From Coniella vitis (taxonomy: Eukaryota > Ascomycota > Sordariomycetes > Diaporthales > Schizoparmaceae): DNA of 64,000 bases. The DNA lies in the NCBI GenBank assembly GCA_011317545.1, contig WUJK01000009.1, positions 310,001 to 374,000 on the forward strand, in the 5' to 3' direction. Numbering within the stretch: position 1 is the stretch's first letter; each line of letters opens with the position of its first letter. The notes beneath the pieces were generated by a model. That model was not told the origin of the DNA and did no database searches. It saw nothing but the letters and a program-made list of their open reading frames with translations. The translations under genes were made by a program, and so were the position numbers. Below, in pieces: positions 1 through 10,116 of the stretch.

Positions 1-265
1 CACGTGTGTACCTTCCTGTTTGTTGCTGTCAACGGCAGCAGCTTCCTTCACAATTGCCGCTGCAACATTGCCTGCCCTCTTTCCCTTTTCGTTCAAACAA
101 CCTCAAGTGCTCCTTTCCAGCCAAGCCCGTCTTTGGTCCTCGAACCTCTACCTGGACCACTCTAATTCCGATTCTCCTACTCCCAAATGAACACCACCAC
201 ACCGTTCATTTTTCAACTATCCCAGGCCTTTCGCGCTCTGCCCCACGCCTTTTACACGCGTCAAC

Positions 266-1953
266 ATGGCTCCCAAAAAGGCAATCAAGCCCTCCACAGC
301 TCTGCCCAAGAACCGCGGTTCTGGCTTTGAAGGTTTGACCCTCGCGCCTCCTTGGTTCTACCGTCTCGTCGTCTGCTAACGCTATGGTCTACAGATGGAT
401 TTGCCGATCCCCCAATTACGCCAAGCGAGTACATGCTGGAGCGCGACATCTATGCCCCGTAAGTCCAGCGCATCCCACCGTACGCCCTACCACTTGCTAA
501 CAGTGGCACCAGGTCCATTCCATTCTACAAGTGAGCATGATTCTTATGTGAGGACAAGCTGGACTGTAGGTGTGTCAAATACTGATATTCAACAGCCGCA
601 TCGAAGAGTGCCTCCAACGTTACCTGACGCGTCGTCGCCTCACCTGTGAGCAGCGTGACCTCTTCATGAAGTATCTCGCTCTTGGTGGCCTTGACAATCC
701 TCAGAATCCACCCAGCGCTGCTCGCTTCAGCAAGGACAAATGGTATCATGCAGAGGCTCCCGAGCATTGGGATGTGGACTTTTCAGGTGTCGTTGCCGGC
801 TTCCTGTGAGTATCAATCCTAGGCCACCTTGTTTTCAAAGTGTGGCACATCTCCCTTGTTTGAAAACTGGCATCATCGTTAATGTCTCTGTTACAGCGGA
901 TGCCACCTTCCCGAACAGCACGGCTACGACAGCAGTGAGGTCCAGCTCGCTGCAGAGCTCATTGCCAATTTTCTGAAATATGTCAGTCACCACGATGTCT
1001 GTCCCGAGTATGCTGAAGATGTGAAGAAAGCTATTGAGATATGCGGCTTGGCTTGGACTGAATTGCCACGCGTTGCCTACGCCAACAATTGCATGCCGGG
1101 TGACTTCAATATCGCTTGTCGCATTCTTTTCTGCTCAACGGGCAAGCCTGCTAGCAGCGATGATGATACCGATACCGGCAGGGTCGGCTTTGTCTTGTAC
1201 GAGGACAAGAAGATCAAGGATGGCGTCGGACACGAGCAGCTTTCTTTTCACACAACATTCTTGGTTCCTGCCGATTTTGATGCCAAAAGAGTCTTCAAGA
1301 CTACAATGGCCATTTGGGAGCCTGAGCTCAGTGATCGCATCGATACAATGGATGCGAACCCATTTCGCATATTGCACACCTTTACCGACGCTTTCGAAGT
1401 CCTCGAAGTCGCTTTCCCCGATCCAGCTGTTGCCGACCAGTATAGCCTTGCCACGCCAAAGCAAGCTGAGCGCGGCGAATCCGCTCCACTTCTGGGACCG
1501 GTAGGTTACCTGGTTCTGAAGCCTAGTATTATTGAGGACGGTTGGGATAGACGCGCTGCAGCCCACTCGACTCGCGACATGATCTCGGTGTATATGGACC
1601 AAGATGTGCTGCGGTATCTACAGCCGGGCATGAAGATGCGTCTGACCGTCTGCGAGCTGGATTTTGGCATGAAATTCATCAAAGGGGCTGGTGAAGTTTT
1701 TCCTACATTCCACGAGTTTCTACCACAAAGCCTGATGCTGCAATGGAAGACGCCGCGTCCAGACCACCGCCCTCCGCCCTCCGCAGAGGACCCCGATTCT
1801 GCAGAGGAGAAAGAAGCACAGGATATGCAAAACGAGGAGCGAGACATCCTGCGTGAGCAGAGGAAGGTGGACGGTGAGCTGAATCGGGACCTCTTGGAGC
1901 TGGAAGATGTCCGAATGATTGAGAAATCGATGGACAAACTGAGGTTTTCGTAA
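266..1953 (+). CDS. arb1: Arb1-like subunit of the argonaute siRNA chaperone (ARC) complex
   Basis: Likely fungal Arb1, which in fission yeast binds Argonaute together with Arb2 and is needed for siRNA maturation and H3K9-methylated heterochromatin. The model starts at the ATG at 266 (MAPKKAIKPS) and has five exons: 266-332, 395-458, 513-530, 596-805 and 897-1953. All junctions are GT-AG and keep frame. Exon 3 is only 18 nt. The conserved core begins with SIPFYNRIEECLQRYLTRRR, followed by a KYLALGG block, a WDVDFSGVVAGFL block and a long C-terminal domain. The last 60 residues are acidic and coiled-coil-like (EEKEAQDMQNEERDILREQ). The family call rests on my memory of the RIEE...RRR / KYL-LGG / GVV-GFL order in filamentous-fungal Arb1 proteins and was not searched. 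The protein would act in the nucleus and cytoplasm with Argonaute. An acceptor at 503 instead of 512 would also keep frame. Confidence 0.68.
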
Positions 1954-4264
1954 AGTCATTTCTTCTCTTGGGTGTGTGACGGTTGATGAGTCGCAGTGTC
2001 CCCTGATACTAGGCTTTATCGTTTGACAATCTGGGAAAAGTTTCGACATGTTCATAGTCTTGCCTAGATGGCCTGGACAGCAAGCCCTCCCCGGGGGGTG
2101 GGGATTCTCCAACAACGGGGTACAAAATTGATGCTTCATTTAGCAAGTACATATGACGAGTCTTTTACCATGACAGGATGAATCAAAAGAAAGCAGATGG
2201 TATTTTGGCTGTGGCAATCCTTCAAGCACTACAGTCCCGCCCTCTATAGTAGACCGCTGGGAGTATTCTAAGCTGCAGGACTGATCTGACTGCATGAACA
2301 GGAATGCCAGCACCTGCGTATACGCCATTGATTGACCCTTTTCTAAAGCAGTCCTCCAGAAGCTTGAAGAAGCAACCCTAATATGCCGAACAGCAGTGAA
2401 CATTGCTCGCTTACTTGACGCACGGTTCGAAACAGTCAACAATGTCCGCCACCAACTCGACACGCTGCGAGGGCTGCCTCAACTTAACCATGGGTTACAT
2501 GTTAAACACAAGCCACGTGCTGCATGACCACGCAAACGCCCTACAATACTGCGCGCACGATGTGCTATGTCTTCTTTGCACGGCCATATTGCGTACTCAA
2601 ATTGTTAGCTTTTTCTAAAGACGGGTGCCACCACGCGCTGACTGGGCCAGTGTACAAGTCCGGGCTGTATCGGTGGCCTCCTCAGGGCGAATGACCGATA
2701 GCAGACTTAGACATTGTAGGGGTTAGTACGCGGAGTCGCGACTTTTGTCAGAGGCTGGGAAACTTTGATAAATGAGAGGAGCAAAAGGCTGCCCACAGCA
2801 GCAGCAGCAATAACAACAACGTCGTGGTTCCCTGCTTTTGAGTTTCAGATTAGTGACGAGTAGAACATGTTGAAGTTTGCGGATAAGCGGTTGTTTTGTA
2901 AGGCGTGTTTGGAGTATGTGAGCTTTATCAGGTGTCGGGTTATAGGAGGGGGTGGTTGGATTATTGGTGATGGTTTCATGCCAGAACAAGAGGGTGATAA
3001 CGTTGGACATTTATCGACTCTAACGCAACTGCCGTCAACCAGAAAAGAATGGGAGATTTCCCCAAGGATATGCAAATTGACATCGACGCGCTGGACGAGA
3101 AGCCAGTGCAGCAGCATATGGGGCATACTTGTGGTAGACCGTTCGAGTTGAGGGATATCTGGTTCTTCTTTGTAGGCAAGGGATTGTCGGTTGGATTCTG
3201 GTTCGGGCCAAGCCTCCTTTCAGCGATGCGGGCGGTGGTGTTGATCCTGCATAGGGGTCTTTTTTTGGGTATCGAGGGTGTGAAGGGCTGCATAACGCTG
3301 CTTCAACGTGTTCAGGTGGAATAGTTGTGTGGTTTCTTTGCATAAGTAGATACCTTTATGTAGTGATGTAAGGGTATATCTGGTGTGGCCACTTTCTTGT
3401 CTGTGTCAGGATATCTTGTCTGTCTGGGGAAATTGTTCTAGGTGAGTACTTGTATATTTGTGTGTGTACTTATATATGTATATTGTCAAGTGATCCATCT
3501 GGGCTCGGTTGGCGGGTATATCTCAAATAGAATCCAAAGCAGGCAGATTCAATGGATGGGATACCGAGGCGCCGAAAGTGTGCGGAGTCAGAAAGGAAGA
3601 CATACAGTAAGTACATGATGTCCAGTTTCTGGTTACTCGTTTTTTCCATTCCTTCTGACTATCAACGTAGGGTGTAGGACAAACTGTCTTGTAACAACTT
3701 ATACAATTCTTCCATATGACCAGACGGTGGTCCGAGTGGCATATGCGCCTACATAGTACATAGCAGCAAGACGAGATAGAGCCACAAAGTACCCCATTGG
3801 TCTCTTTTTGGTTTTTAGCGACAACGCGCGAATTACAATGCCTCACATGTACATGGCAACTACAAGAGACCCATCCAGCTCTGGAACGTTGGACGTCAGG
3901 AACCATATCATCATTATTACACACAGGTCAGGTAATGGGTTGCCGTCTTCAGATGGAACGATGAAAAACATACCATATGATTCAAAATTCAGCCAAGTTG
4001 TACAACCCATCAGTCAGTACCACTACTCCGTCCCCCTACCCAAGCAAGGAGTATTTCAATCCAGAAAACAAAACGCCCTTCCTATGCCCCATACTATAAG
4101 CCAACCAGAGTATACAGTGTGTCGTAAACGAGTGTCATCGTGGGGTTTTCCTCTCCCATCCCCATGCTCGGAATTAGTGAATCAAAGAGCCCTGCCCACG
4201 CCCTTTCCATAGCATCCGCAGCATGCTGGCCGGAAAACCCTGTTTCTTGCCTCACCAACTAGCC
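1954..4264. other. gene-free stretch
   Basis: No reading frame here has a convincing start, domain or splice pattern in either strand. It holds the 3' flanks of the Arb1-like gene and of the Sna3/Pmp3-type gene, which converge on it. One copy of the recurrent 9-mer TACATAGTA lies at 3750-3758. Confidence 0.5.
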
Positions 4265-5043
4265 CTAGCTGTGGTCTTGAACCTTGTGGTCACCAGCAAC
4301 CACTTGGGCGTAGCTAGGCGGCGGCGCACCATCGCTCGGTCCGGCACTCGATCCTGCGTGGTGTTCTTGCTGCTGCTGTTGGGGCTGCGTCGAGGAGGAC
4401 CCAGCGTTATTCCGTGCGTTGGTGCCGTACGCCATGTTTGCCTGCTGTTGCTGCGAGTGTGGCAGGTGTTGTTGCCCTGCGGGCGCCTTGGCAGGGCCGC
4501 GAGCACCGCCCGCTTGGCGCTGTGAACGACGCTGACTGTCGTCTTGGACAACGACGTACGTGACGCGACCGCCGCCGCCGCCGCCGCGCTCCGAGTCGCC
4601 GATGGGCTCGTACTCGTGATGGTCTGGTTCAGGAAACTTGGCGATAATGTACCATGCGTGCAGGAGACCTGGGATCTGTATGCCGTGTTCTGTTAGCTTG
4701 TCTAGATCGCAGAAGTCATATGGGCCTCTGTCACGGGGGAGGGGTGGGTGGGTACTGACGTAGCCCAGGACGCAGAGAAGAATGTTGATGACGGAGTCGG
4801 CAGAGCAGATGCCGCACTTTACCCAGACTGTTGTTGGAGGATGTTTGTTAGCGGTCTAGTTCTTACACACAAGGTAAAGTGAATAACAGATTGGCAGCGA
4901 GTCCATGCTGCACCCAACAAGAGGAGCAGCAGTGAGTGCTTTTGTCTCGCGAGGGGGGGTTGCATCAAGGCGCGAAGTAACTTACCGGGCAGAGGGGGAA
5001 AGAGAAGGGCCAGTAGGCTAAGGAAGATGTCGGAGGAACACAT
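4265..5043 (-). CDS. Pmp3/Sna3-family small membrane protein with PPxY tail
   Basis: A two-helix membrane protein of the Pmp3 (stress-response/RCI peptide) family with a long cytosolic tail, as in yeast Sna3 and Sna4. Three exons, 5043-4986, 4827-4760 and 4675-4265, join in frame to give 178 residues. The first helix spans DIFLSLLALLFPPLPVWVKCG and the second DSVINILLCVLGYIPGLLHA, which is the family signature. The tail (about residue 60 on) has a six-glycine run, Q-rich stretches and a PPSY motif within the last 25 residues. In yeast, PPxY in Sna3 binds the WW domains of the Rsp5 ubiquitin ligase and drives sorting to multivesicular bodies. The plain Pmp3 proteolipid is only about 55 residues and lacks this tail, so a Sna3-like trafficking role is the better inference. 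Confidence 0.9.
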
Positions 5044-6047
5044 GATGGACTATGCGCTGTTTTGCCAATCTTGTATGGCCTTTCAGAACGCAATACGGAC
5101 ACGCAGGTGGTATCAAGGTGGTGAAGGTCGATGTGTTGTAGCTCGGTCAAGAGAAAGAATAGCAAAAGGGTGGGATGTTAGAATGGAGCCTTGCAGCACC
5201 CAGCAGCAACAGCAGCAGCAGGCACCAGAAACGGACCCTGTGGGCGTTGCGTAATGCGGGGGCGGCTTATACTTATAGTGCTACATAATGCAAGATCAGT
5301 GGGCGGTGGCAGTGGACGCTAGCAGTGGTAGTGGCAGTCATAGAGTGCTCGTCATCCTCGTGTCCAGAATCCCAGTTCTGGAATCCCTTCCTTGGGCCGC
5401 TGACCTTTTTCCAGGTGGGGGGCGTGTCACTGTGGGGCCTGGACCTTTGGGTGGCAGCGTGTTAGGGTGGCAGGGTGGCAGGCTGACAGCTGAGAAGAGA
5501 ACAGTGAATCTGCCCATTCGACGAACGGCCCCAGTTTTTGGTTACATAGTATTTTCAGCCTTTGCCGCCACGGTGGTTTATGTTTACTTGCTGGTGGACC
5601 CTTTTAGTTTTACTTATAGTCCGCATCCTAATATAATTAATTGCCCAGAGTATCGGACAACAAGACCCATGGGCAGACGCTTCCAAGAATATGATCGCAT
5701 CGCCATGCTAAGACGCAATGTTCTGATTCTCGCACACAAAGTATCTAGGTACTTATTGATACATAGTCAAAGTAACGGCAGCAATACAGCAGCCAATCAC
5801 AGCGGGTTGCTATCCCTACCGGACCTGGGATGCCCCTGGTCCGCCTTCTTCGGTCCCGTGTGGCAGTTTCTATACGGAGAGTGCCGGCCACAGGATATCG
5901 AGGTAGGTACCTGGGTACATGCTTAATGTTTTGCTTCTCTACCATGTTACTTCGCCGCTCCGTCAGAGAAGCGCGGCCCTTCTCTCGCGATACCCTTTCG
6001 ACTTTGCCGCCATCCAACCCCAAATCAACCCACAGAGCTCGCCCAGC
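5044..6047. other. divergent intergenic region between sna3-like gene and prp22
   Basis: The region must hold both promoters. A CAG-rich stretch lies at about 5200-5222, a TATA-like run (TTATACTTATAG) near 5268, the 9-mer TACATAGTA at 5543-5551 and TACCTGGGTAC at 5908-5918. A long open frame at 5288-5926 has no domain, biased composition or conserved look and is not called. Confidence 0.45.
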
Positions 6048-9000
6048 ATGGAGGAGCTCGAGTCGCTAGAGTCCCTGGAGCTGCTCTCCCTCGTCTCCAA
6101 AATCTCCTCGGAGCTGCAGAACCACTTGGGCATTCCCGACCAAGACGCCCGCAAAACACTTGCCGAGTTCGTCATTGCAAAACGCCTAGAATGCGACTCC
6201 CTCGCCGACTTCAAGAAGATGCTGCCCACTATGGGCGCATCCACCCTGCCGAATTCCCTCGTCGAGAGTATCGACCGCCTGGTCTGCACCCTGCACCCAC
6301 AGTTCAAGAACAAGAAGCGAACCCGAGCCGACGACAATGACACCGAGCCACATCACCGCTCTATGCACGACAAGGAGCAGCTATTCAAGGGCTTGAGCAT
6401 ACCGGACAAGGACCCTCTCGCCGAGGCCGATGGTGGCGACGAGATCGACGACACCCTGGCACTCTTGGAAGGATTGGAGAGCAAGGCCAAGAAAGAAAAG
6501 TCGCAGAATGGCAGGAAACGGAGCAGGAGCCCTGATGATATTGAGGACGCACGGCGCCGCAGAAAGGACCGGTATCGAGGTCGCAGCCGAAGTCGGAGTC
6601 GAGACCGGAAACACGACCTTTTGCTCGAGCCAGACGAGTACGGTTCCAAGCGAGGACGCAGCGAGAGAAATGATACCAAGAACGGCGCCTACACAAATGG
6701 CGACGGACGTAGGCAGCATCGGACCACGAGAGGCCACTTTGACGATGCTGATGAAGAAGACGATGCCTTCCGAAGACCGCCACCGCGTGAACTCGACGAC
6801 TCACCCGAGCTCTACAAGGTCTACGATGGGCACGTCACTGGTGTAAAGGACTTTGGCGCCTTTGTCAATTTGCATGGAATCAAGGGCAAGGTCGATGGCT
6901 TGGTACACGTTTCGCAACTCGTTGACGGGCAGAGGGTGAATCACCCTTCGGATCTGGTGACAAAAGGGCAGAGTGTCAAAGTCAAAGTGGTCAAAATCGA
7001 AGGTACCCGCATTGGACTGTCCATGAAGGAGGTGGACCAGGAAACTGGCGACGATCTCCACCCACAGGCTAGAATTCAGTCGGGCGCAAACTCAGAGGCT
7101 TTGGGCGGCAGGTCAGCCGTGGCGCAACCACCGCCAAGCCAGTTTGTTCAGCAGCGGCAAAAGAAGCGGATGACCTCACCTGAAAGATGGGAGATCCGGC
7201 AGCTTATTGCCTCAGGCGTCGCAAAAGCATCCGACTACCCGGATCTGGAAGAGGATTACCATTCCACGCTGACGGGCGAGGGACAACTCGAGTTGGAAGA
7301 GGACGTTGACATTGAAATTCGCGACGAAGAACCGCCATTCCTTGCCGGCCAAACGAAACAAAGTCTCGAGCTGTCACCGATTCGAATCATCAAGGCGCCC
7401 GATGGATCCCTCAATCGCGCTGCTATGGCAGGCACAAACCTTACGAAAGAAAGAAAAGAGATGCGGCAACAGGAAGCCGAAACCAGAGAATCGGAGGCCA
7501 AAGTCGACCTGCAATCCCAGTGGCAGGATCCCATGGCCGATCCCGACAAGCGCAAGTTTGCCAGCGACCTGAGGCAAGCCGCAGCAAGGCAGAAAACGGA
7601 TGCTGCTCCCGAGTGGAGAAGAGCAATCGCGCCCATGGACGCGCCCAAGGGAAAGCGGACGAACATGACCATCAAGCAGCAACGAGAATCTCTGCCCGTC
7701 TTCCAGTTCAGAAGCCAGTTGATTCAGGCCGTCAAGGACAACCAGATCATGATCGTGGTGGGAGAGACAGGCTCTGGCAAGACGACACAATTGACGCAAT
7801 ACCTGGCCGAAGCTGGGTTCGGCAACACAGGCATGATTGGCTGTACGCAACCGCGTCGTGTCGCAGCCATCAGCGTTGCAAAGCGCGTGGCTGAAGAAGT
7901 TGGCTGCGAGCTTGGTTCCGAGGTTGGCTACGCCGTCAGATTCGAAGACGTCACCAGCCGCAACACCGTCATCAAGTACATGACTGACGGCCATCTACAA
8001 CGAGAGGTCATTATGGATCCGGACATGAAGAGGTATTCGGTCATCATGTTGGACGAAGCGCACGAGCGCACAATTGCAACCGACGTGCTGTTTGGGCTCT
8101 TGAAAAAGGCCGTGAAACGGAGACCTGACCTCAAGATCATTGTCACCTCCGCTACCCTCGATGCCGACAAATTCTCTTCCTACTTCAACGAAGCGCCCAT
8201 TTTCACCATTCCCGGCAGAACATTCCCAGTCGAGGTGCTCTACTCAAAGGAACCAGAAAGCGACTACCTCGACGCAGCCCTCGTTACAGTCATGGAAATC
8301 CACCTCGCAGAGCCCGAAGGAGATATCCTCGTCTTCTTGACCGGCCAAGAAGAAATCGACACTGCCTGCGAAGTCCTTTACGAGCGCATGAAGGCCCTGG
8401 GTCCCAACGTCCCCGAGCTTATCATCCTCCCCGTCTACTCTGCCCTACCAAGTGAAATGCAAAGTCGCATCTTCGATCCCGCTCCGCGCGGAAGCCGCAA
8501 GGTCGTCCTCGCCACCAACATTGCCGAAACCTCCATCACAATCGACGGCATCTACTACGTCGTGGATCCAGGCTTCGTCAAACAAAACGCCTACGACCCC
8601 AAACTCGGCATGGACTCCCTCGTCGTCGTCCCCATCTCACGCGCCAGCGCCCAGCAACGTGCCGGCCGCGCCGGCCGCACCGGCCCAGGAAAGTGCTTCC
8701 GACTCTACACCCAACAAGCCTTTGAAACCGAGATGCTGCCCACCACTATTCCCGAAATTCAGCGACAGAACCTCGCACACACCATCCTCATGCTCAAAGC
8801 AGCAGGCATCAACGACCTCCTCCACTTCGGCTTCATGGACCCTCCCCCCATGAACACGATGCTCACAGCCCTCGAAGAACTCTACGCTCTGTCCGCCTTG
8901 GACGACGAAGGCCTCCTCACGCGCCTGGGCCGCAAAATGGCAGACTTCCCCGTCGACCCTTCCCTCGCCAAGGCGCTCGTGTACAGCGTCGAGCTCGGCT

Positions 9001-9695
9001 GTTCCGACGAAATGCTCACCATTGTCTCCATGCTCAACATCCAGACAGTATTTTACCGCCCCAAGGAGAAACAGTCCCAAGCAGACCAGAAAAAGGCCAA
9101 ATTCCACGACCCCCACGGCGACCACCTCACCCTCCTCAACGTCTACAATGCCTGGAAGAAATCAGGCTATTCCAACGCATGGTGTTTTGAAAACTTCATT
9201 CAAAACCGTGGTGTCCGTCGCGCAAAGGACGTGCGCGACCAATTGACCAAAATGATGCAGCGGTATCGCCACCCTATTGTGAGTGCGGGCCCGCGCGATA
9301 CAGAAAAGGTCCGTCGAGCGCTCTGCTCGGGCTTCTTTCGGAATTCGGCGCGGAAGGATCCGCAGGAAGGGTACAAGACGCTGATTGAGGGGACGAATGT
9401 CTACCTGCATCCTTCCTCCGCGCTGTTTGGCAAGAATGCGGAATGGGTGCTATACCACAGTCTTGTCATGACGACAAAGGAGTACATGCACATCACGACG
9501 GCAATTGAACCCAAATGGCTCGTGGAAGCCGCGCCTACCTTCTTCAAGGTGGCGCCGACGGATAAATTGTCGAAGCGCAAAAAGGCCGAGCGCATTCAGC
9601 CGCTATACAACAAGTTCCAGGGCGAAGACGATTGGCGGTTGAGCGCGCAGAGACGTGGAGGTCGGTCTGGTGGTGGCGGTGGAACGTGGGGTTGA
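6048..9695 (+). CDS. prp22: DEAH-box pre-mRNA-splicing ATP-dependent RNA helicase Prp22 (DHX8-type)
   Basis: Prp22 releases spliced mRNA from the spliceosome and proofreads exon ligation. The 1215-residue protein is encoded without introns. The start at 6048 (MEELESLESLELL) fits the helical N terminus of the family; the frame is open for 43 codons further upstream but has no ATG there. Order of parts: N-terminal helical region, an RS/RD-rich segment near residues 160-190, an S1 RNA-binding domain (about 255-330, KVYDGHVTGVKDFGAFVNLHG), then the helicase core. The core has GETGSGKTT (572 on), TQPRR, DEAH at 669, SAT, FLTGQEE and QRAGRAGRTG (near 870). HA2 and OB-type C-terminal domains end in QPLYNKFQGEDDWRLSAQRR, as in Prp22 orthologues. 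The S1 domain separates Prp22 from Prp2, Prp16 and Prp43. Confidence 0.96.
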   Translation: MEELESLESLELLSLVSKISSELQNHLGIPDQDARKTLAEFVIAKRLECDSLADFKKMLPTMGASTLPNSLVESIDRLVCTLHPQFKNKKRTRADDNDTEPHHRSMHDKEQLFKGLSIPDKDPLAEADGGDEIDDTLALLEGLESKAKKEKSQNGRKRSRSPDDIEDARRRRKDRYRGRSRSRSRDRKHDLLLEPDEYGSKRGRSERNDTKNGAYTNGDGRRQHRTTRGHFDDADEEDDAFRRPPPRELDDSPELYKVYDGHVTGVKDFGAFVNLHGIKGKVDGLVHVSQLVDGQRVNHPSDLVTKGQSVKVKVVKIEGTRIGLSMKEVDQETGDDLHPQARIQSGANSEALGGRSAVAQPPPSQFVQQRQKKRMTSPERWEIRQLIASGVAKASDYPDLEEDYHSTLTGEGQLELEEDVDIEIRDEEPPFLAGQTKQSLELSPIRIIKAPDGSLNRAAMAGTNLTKERKEMRQQEAETRESEAKVDLQSQWQDPMADPDKRKFASDLRQAAARQKTDAAPEWRRAIAPMDAPKGKRTNMTIKQQRESLPVFQFRSQLIQAVKDNQIMIVVGETGSGKTTQLTQYLAEAGFGNTGMIGCTQPRRVAAISVAKRVAEEVGCELGSEVGYAVRFEDVTSRNTVIKYMTDGHLQREVIMDPDMKRYSVIMLDEAHERTIATDVLFGLLKKAVKRRPDLKIIVTSATLDADKFSSYFNEAPIFTIPGRTFPVEVLYSKEPESDYLDAALVTVMEIHLAEPEGDILVFLTGQEEIDTACEVLYERMKALGPNVPELIILPVYSALPSEMQSRIFDPAPRGSRKVVLATNIAETSITIDGIYYVVDPGFVKQNAYDPKLGMDSLVVVPISRASAQQRAGRAGRTGPGKCFRLYTQQAFETEMLPTTIPEIQRQNLAHTILMLKAAGINDLLHFGFMDPPPMNTMLTALEELYALSALDDEGLLTRLGRKMADFPVDPSLAKALVYSVELGCSDEMLTIVSMLNIQTVFYRPKEKQSQADQKKAKFHDPHGDHLTLLNVYNAWKKSGYSNAWCFENFIQNRGVRRAKDVRDQLTKMMQRYRHPIVSAGPRDTEKVRRALCSGFFRNSARKDPQEGYKTLIEGTNVYLHPSSALFGKNAEWVLYHSLVMTTKEYMHITTAIEPKWLVEAAPTFFKVAPTDKLSKRKKAERIQPLYNKFQGEDDWRLSAQRRGGRSGGGGGTWG

Positions 9696-9733
9696 TGCTT
9701 TTTGCAAGGGACCTTTGGGAAAGAGAAGAAGCG

Positions 9734-9774
<41 letters not shown>

Positions 9775-9778
9775 GGGG
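9734..9778 (+). repeat. A33-G12 homopolymer tract downstream of prp22
   Basis: Thirty-three consecutive A are followed at once by twelve consecutive G, beginning 38 bp after the prp22 stop codon. It would lie in the 3' UTR. Length may be affected by sequencing or assembly error. Confidence 0.9.
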
Positions 9779-10116
9779 CAGGGGTGGGGCGGTGGGTGTT
9801 GTTTCTGTGCTGGTGATGTCTTGGATGGGAATTGGGCTGGTGTATGTCTCTCTGGCTCTGCTAGACTTTTGGAGAAGTATAATCATCTGGATGTTACGGT
9901 ATATGTAATTTTGATGCGGCATAATAGCCGCCAGAATAAATCGAAAACTCCAGATGTTTGTAATAGGATGGAGTATTAGTGCTATTATCATACGATCTTG
10001 CCATCTACACTATTCGTCTTATGTGCCGAGTGACAAGGCGCATACCATTAGGGGTATATGTAGATGAAATCGATCGCATATGCATTGCAAAATAACGGGT
10101 CCAGCTCCAACACGCA
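9779..10116. other. convergent intergenic spacer
   Basis: Spacer between the 3' ends of prp22 and the MFS transporter gene. I see no gene or structured element in it. Confidence 0.4.

Noticed and set aside
5288..5926. 212-codon frame between the sna3-like and prp22 genes
   Set aside because: No domain, no splice support and mixed composition; it lies where both promoters should be.
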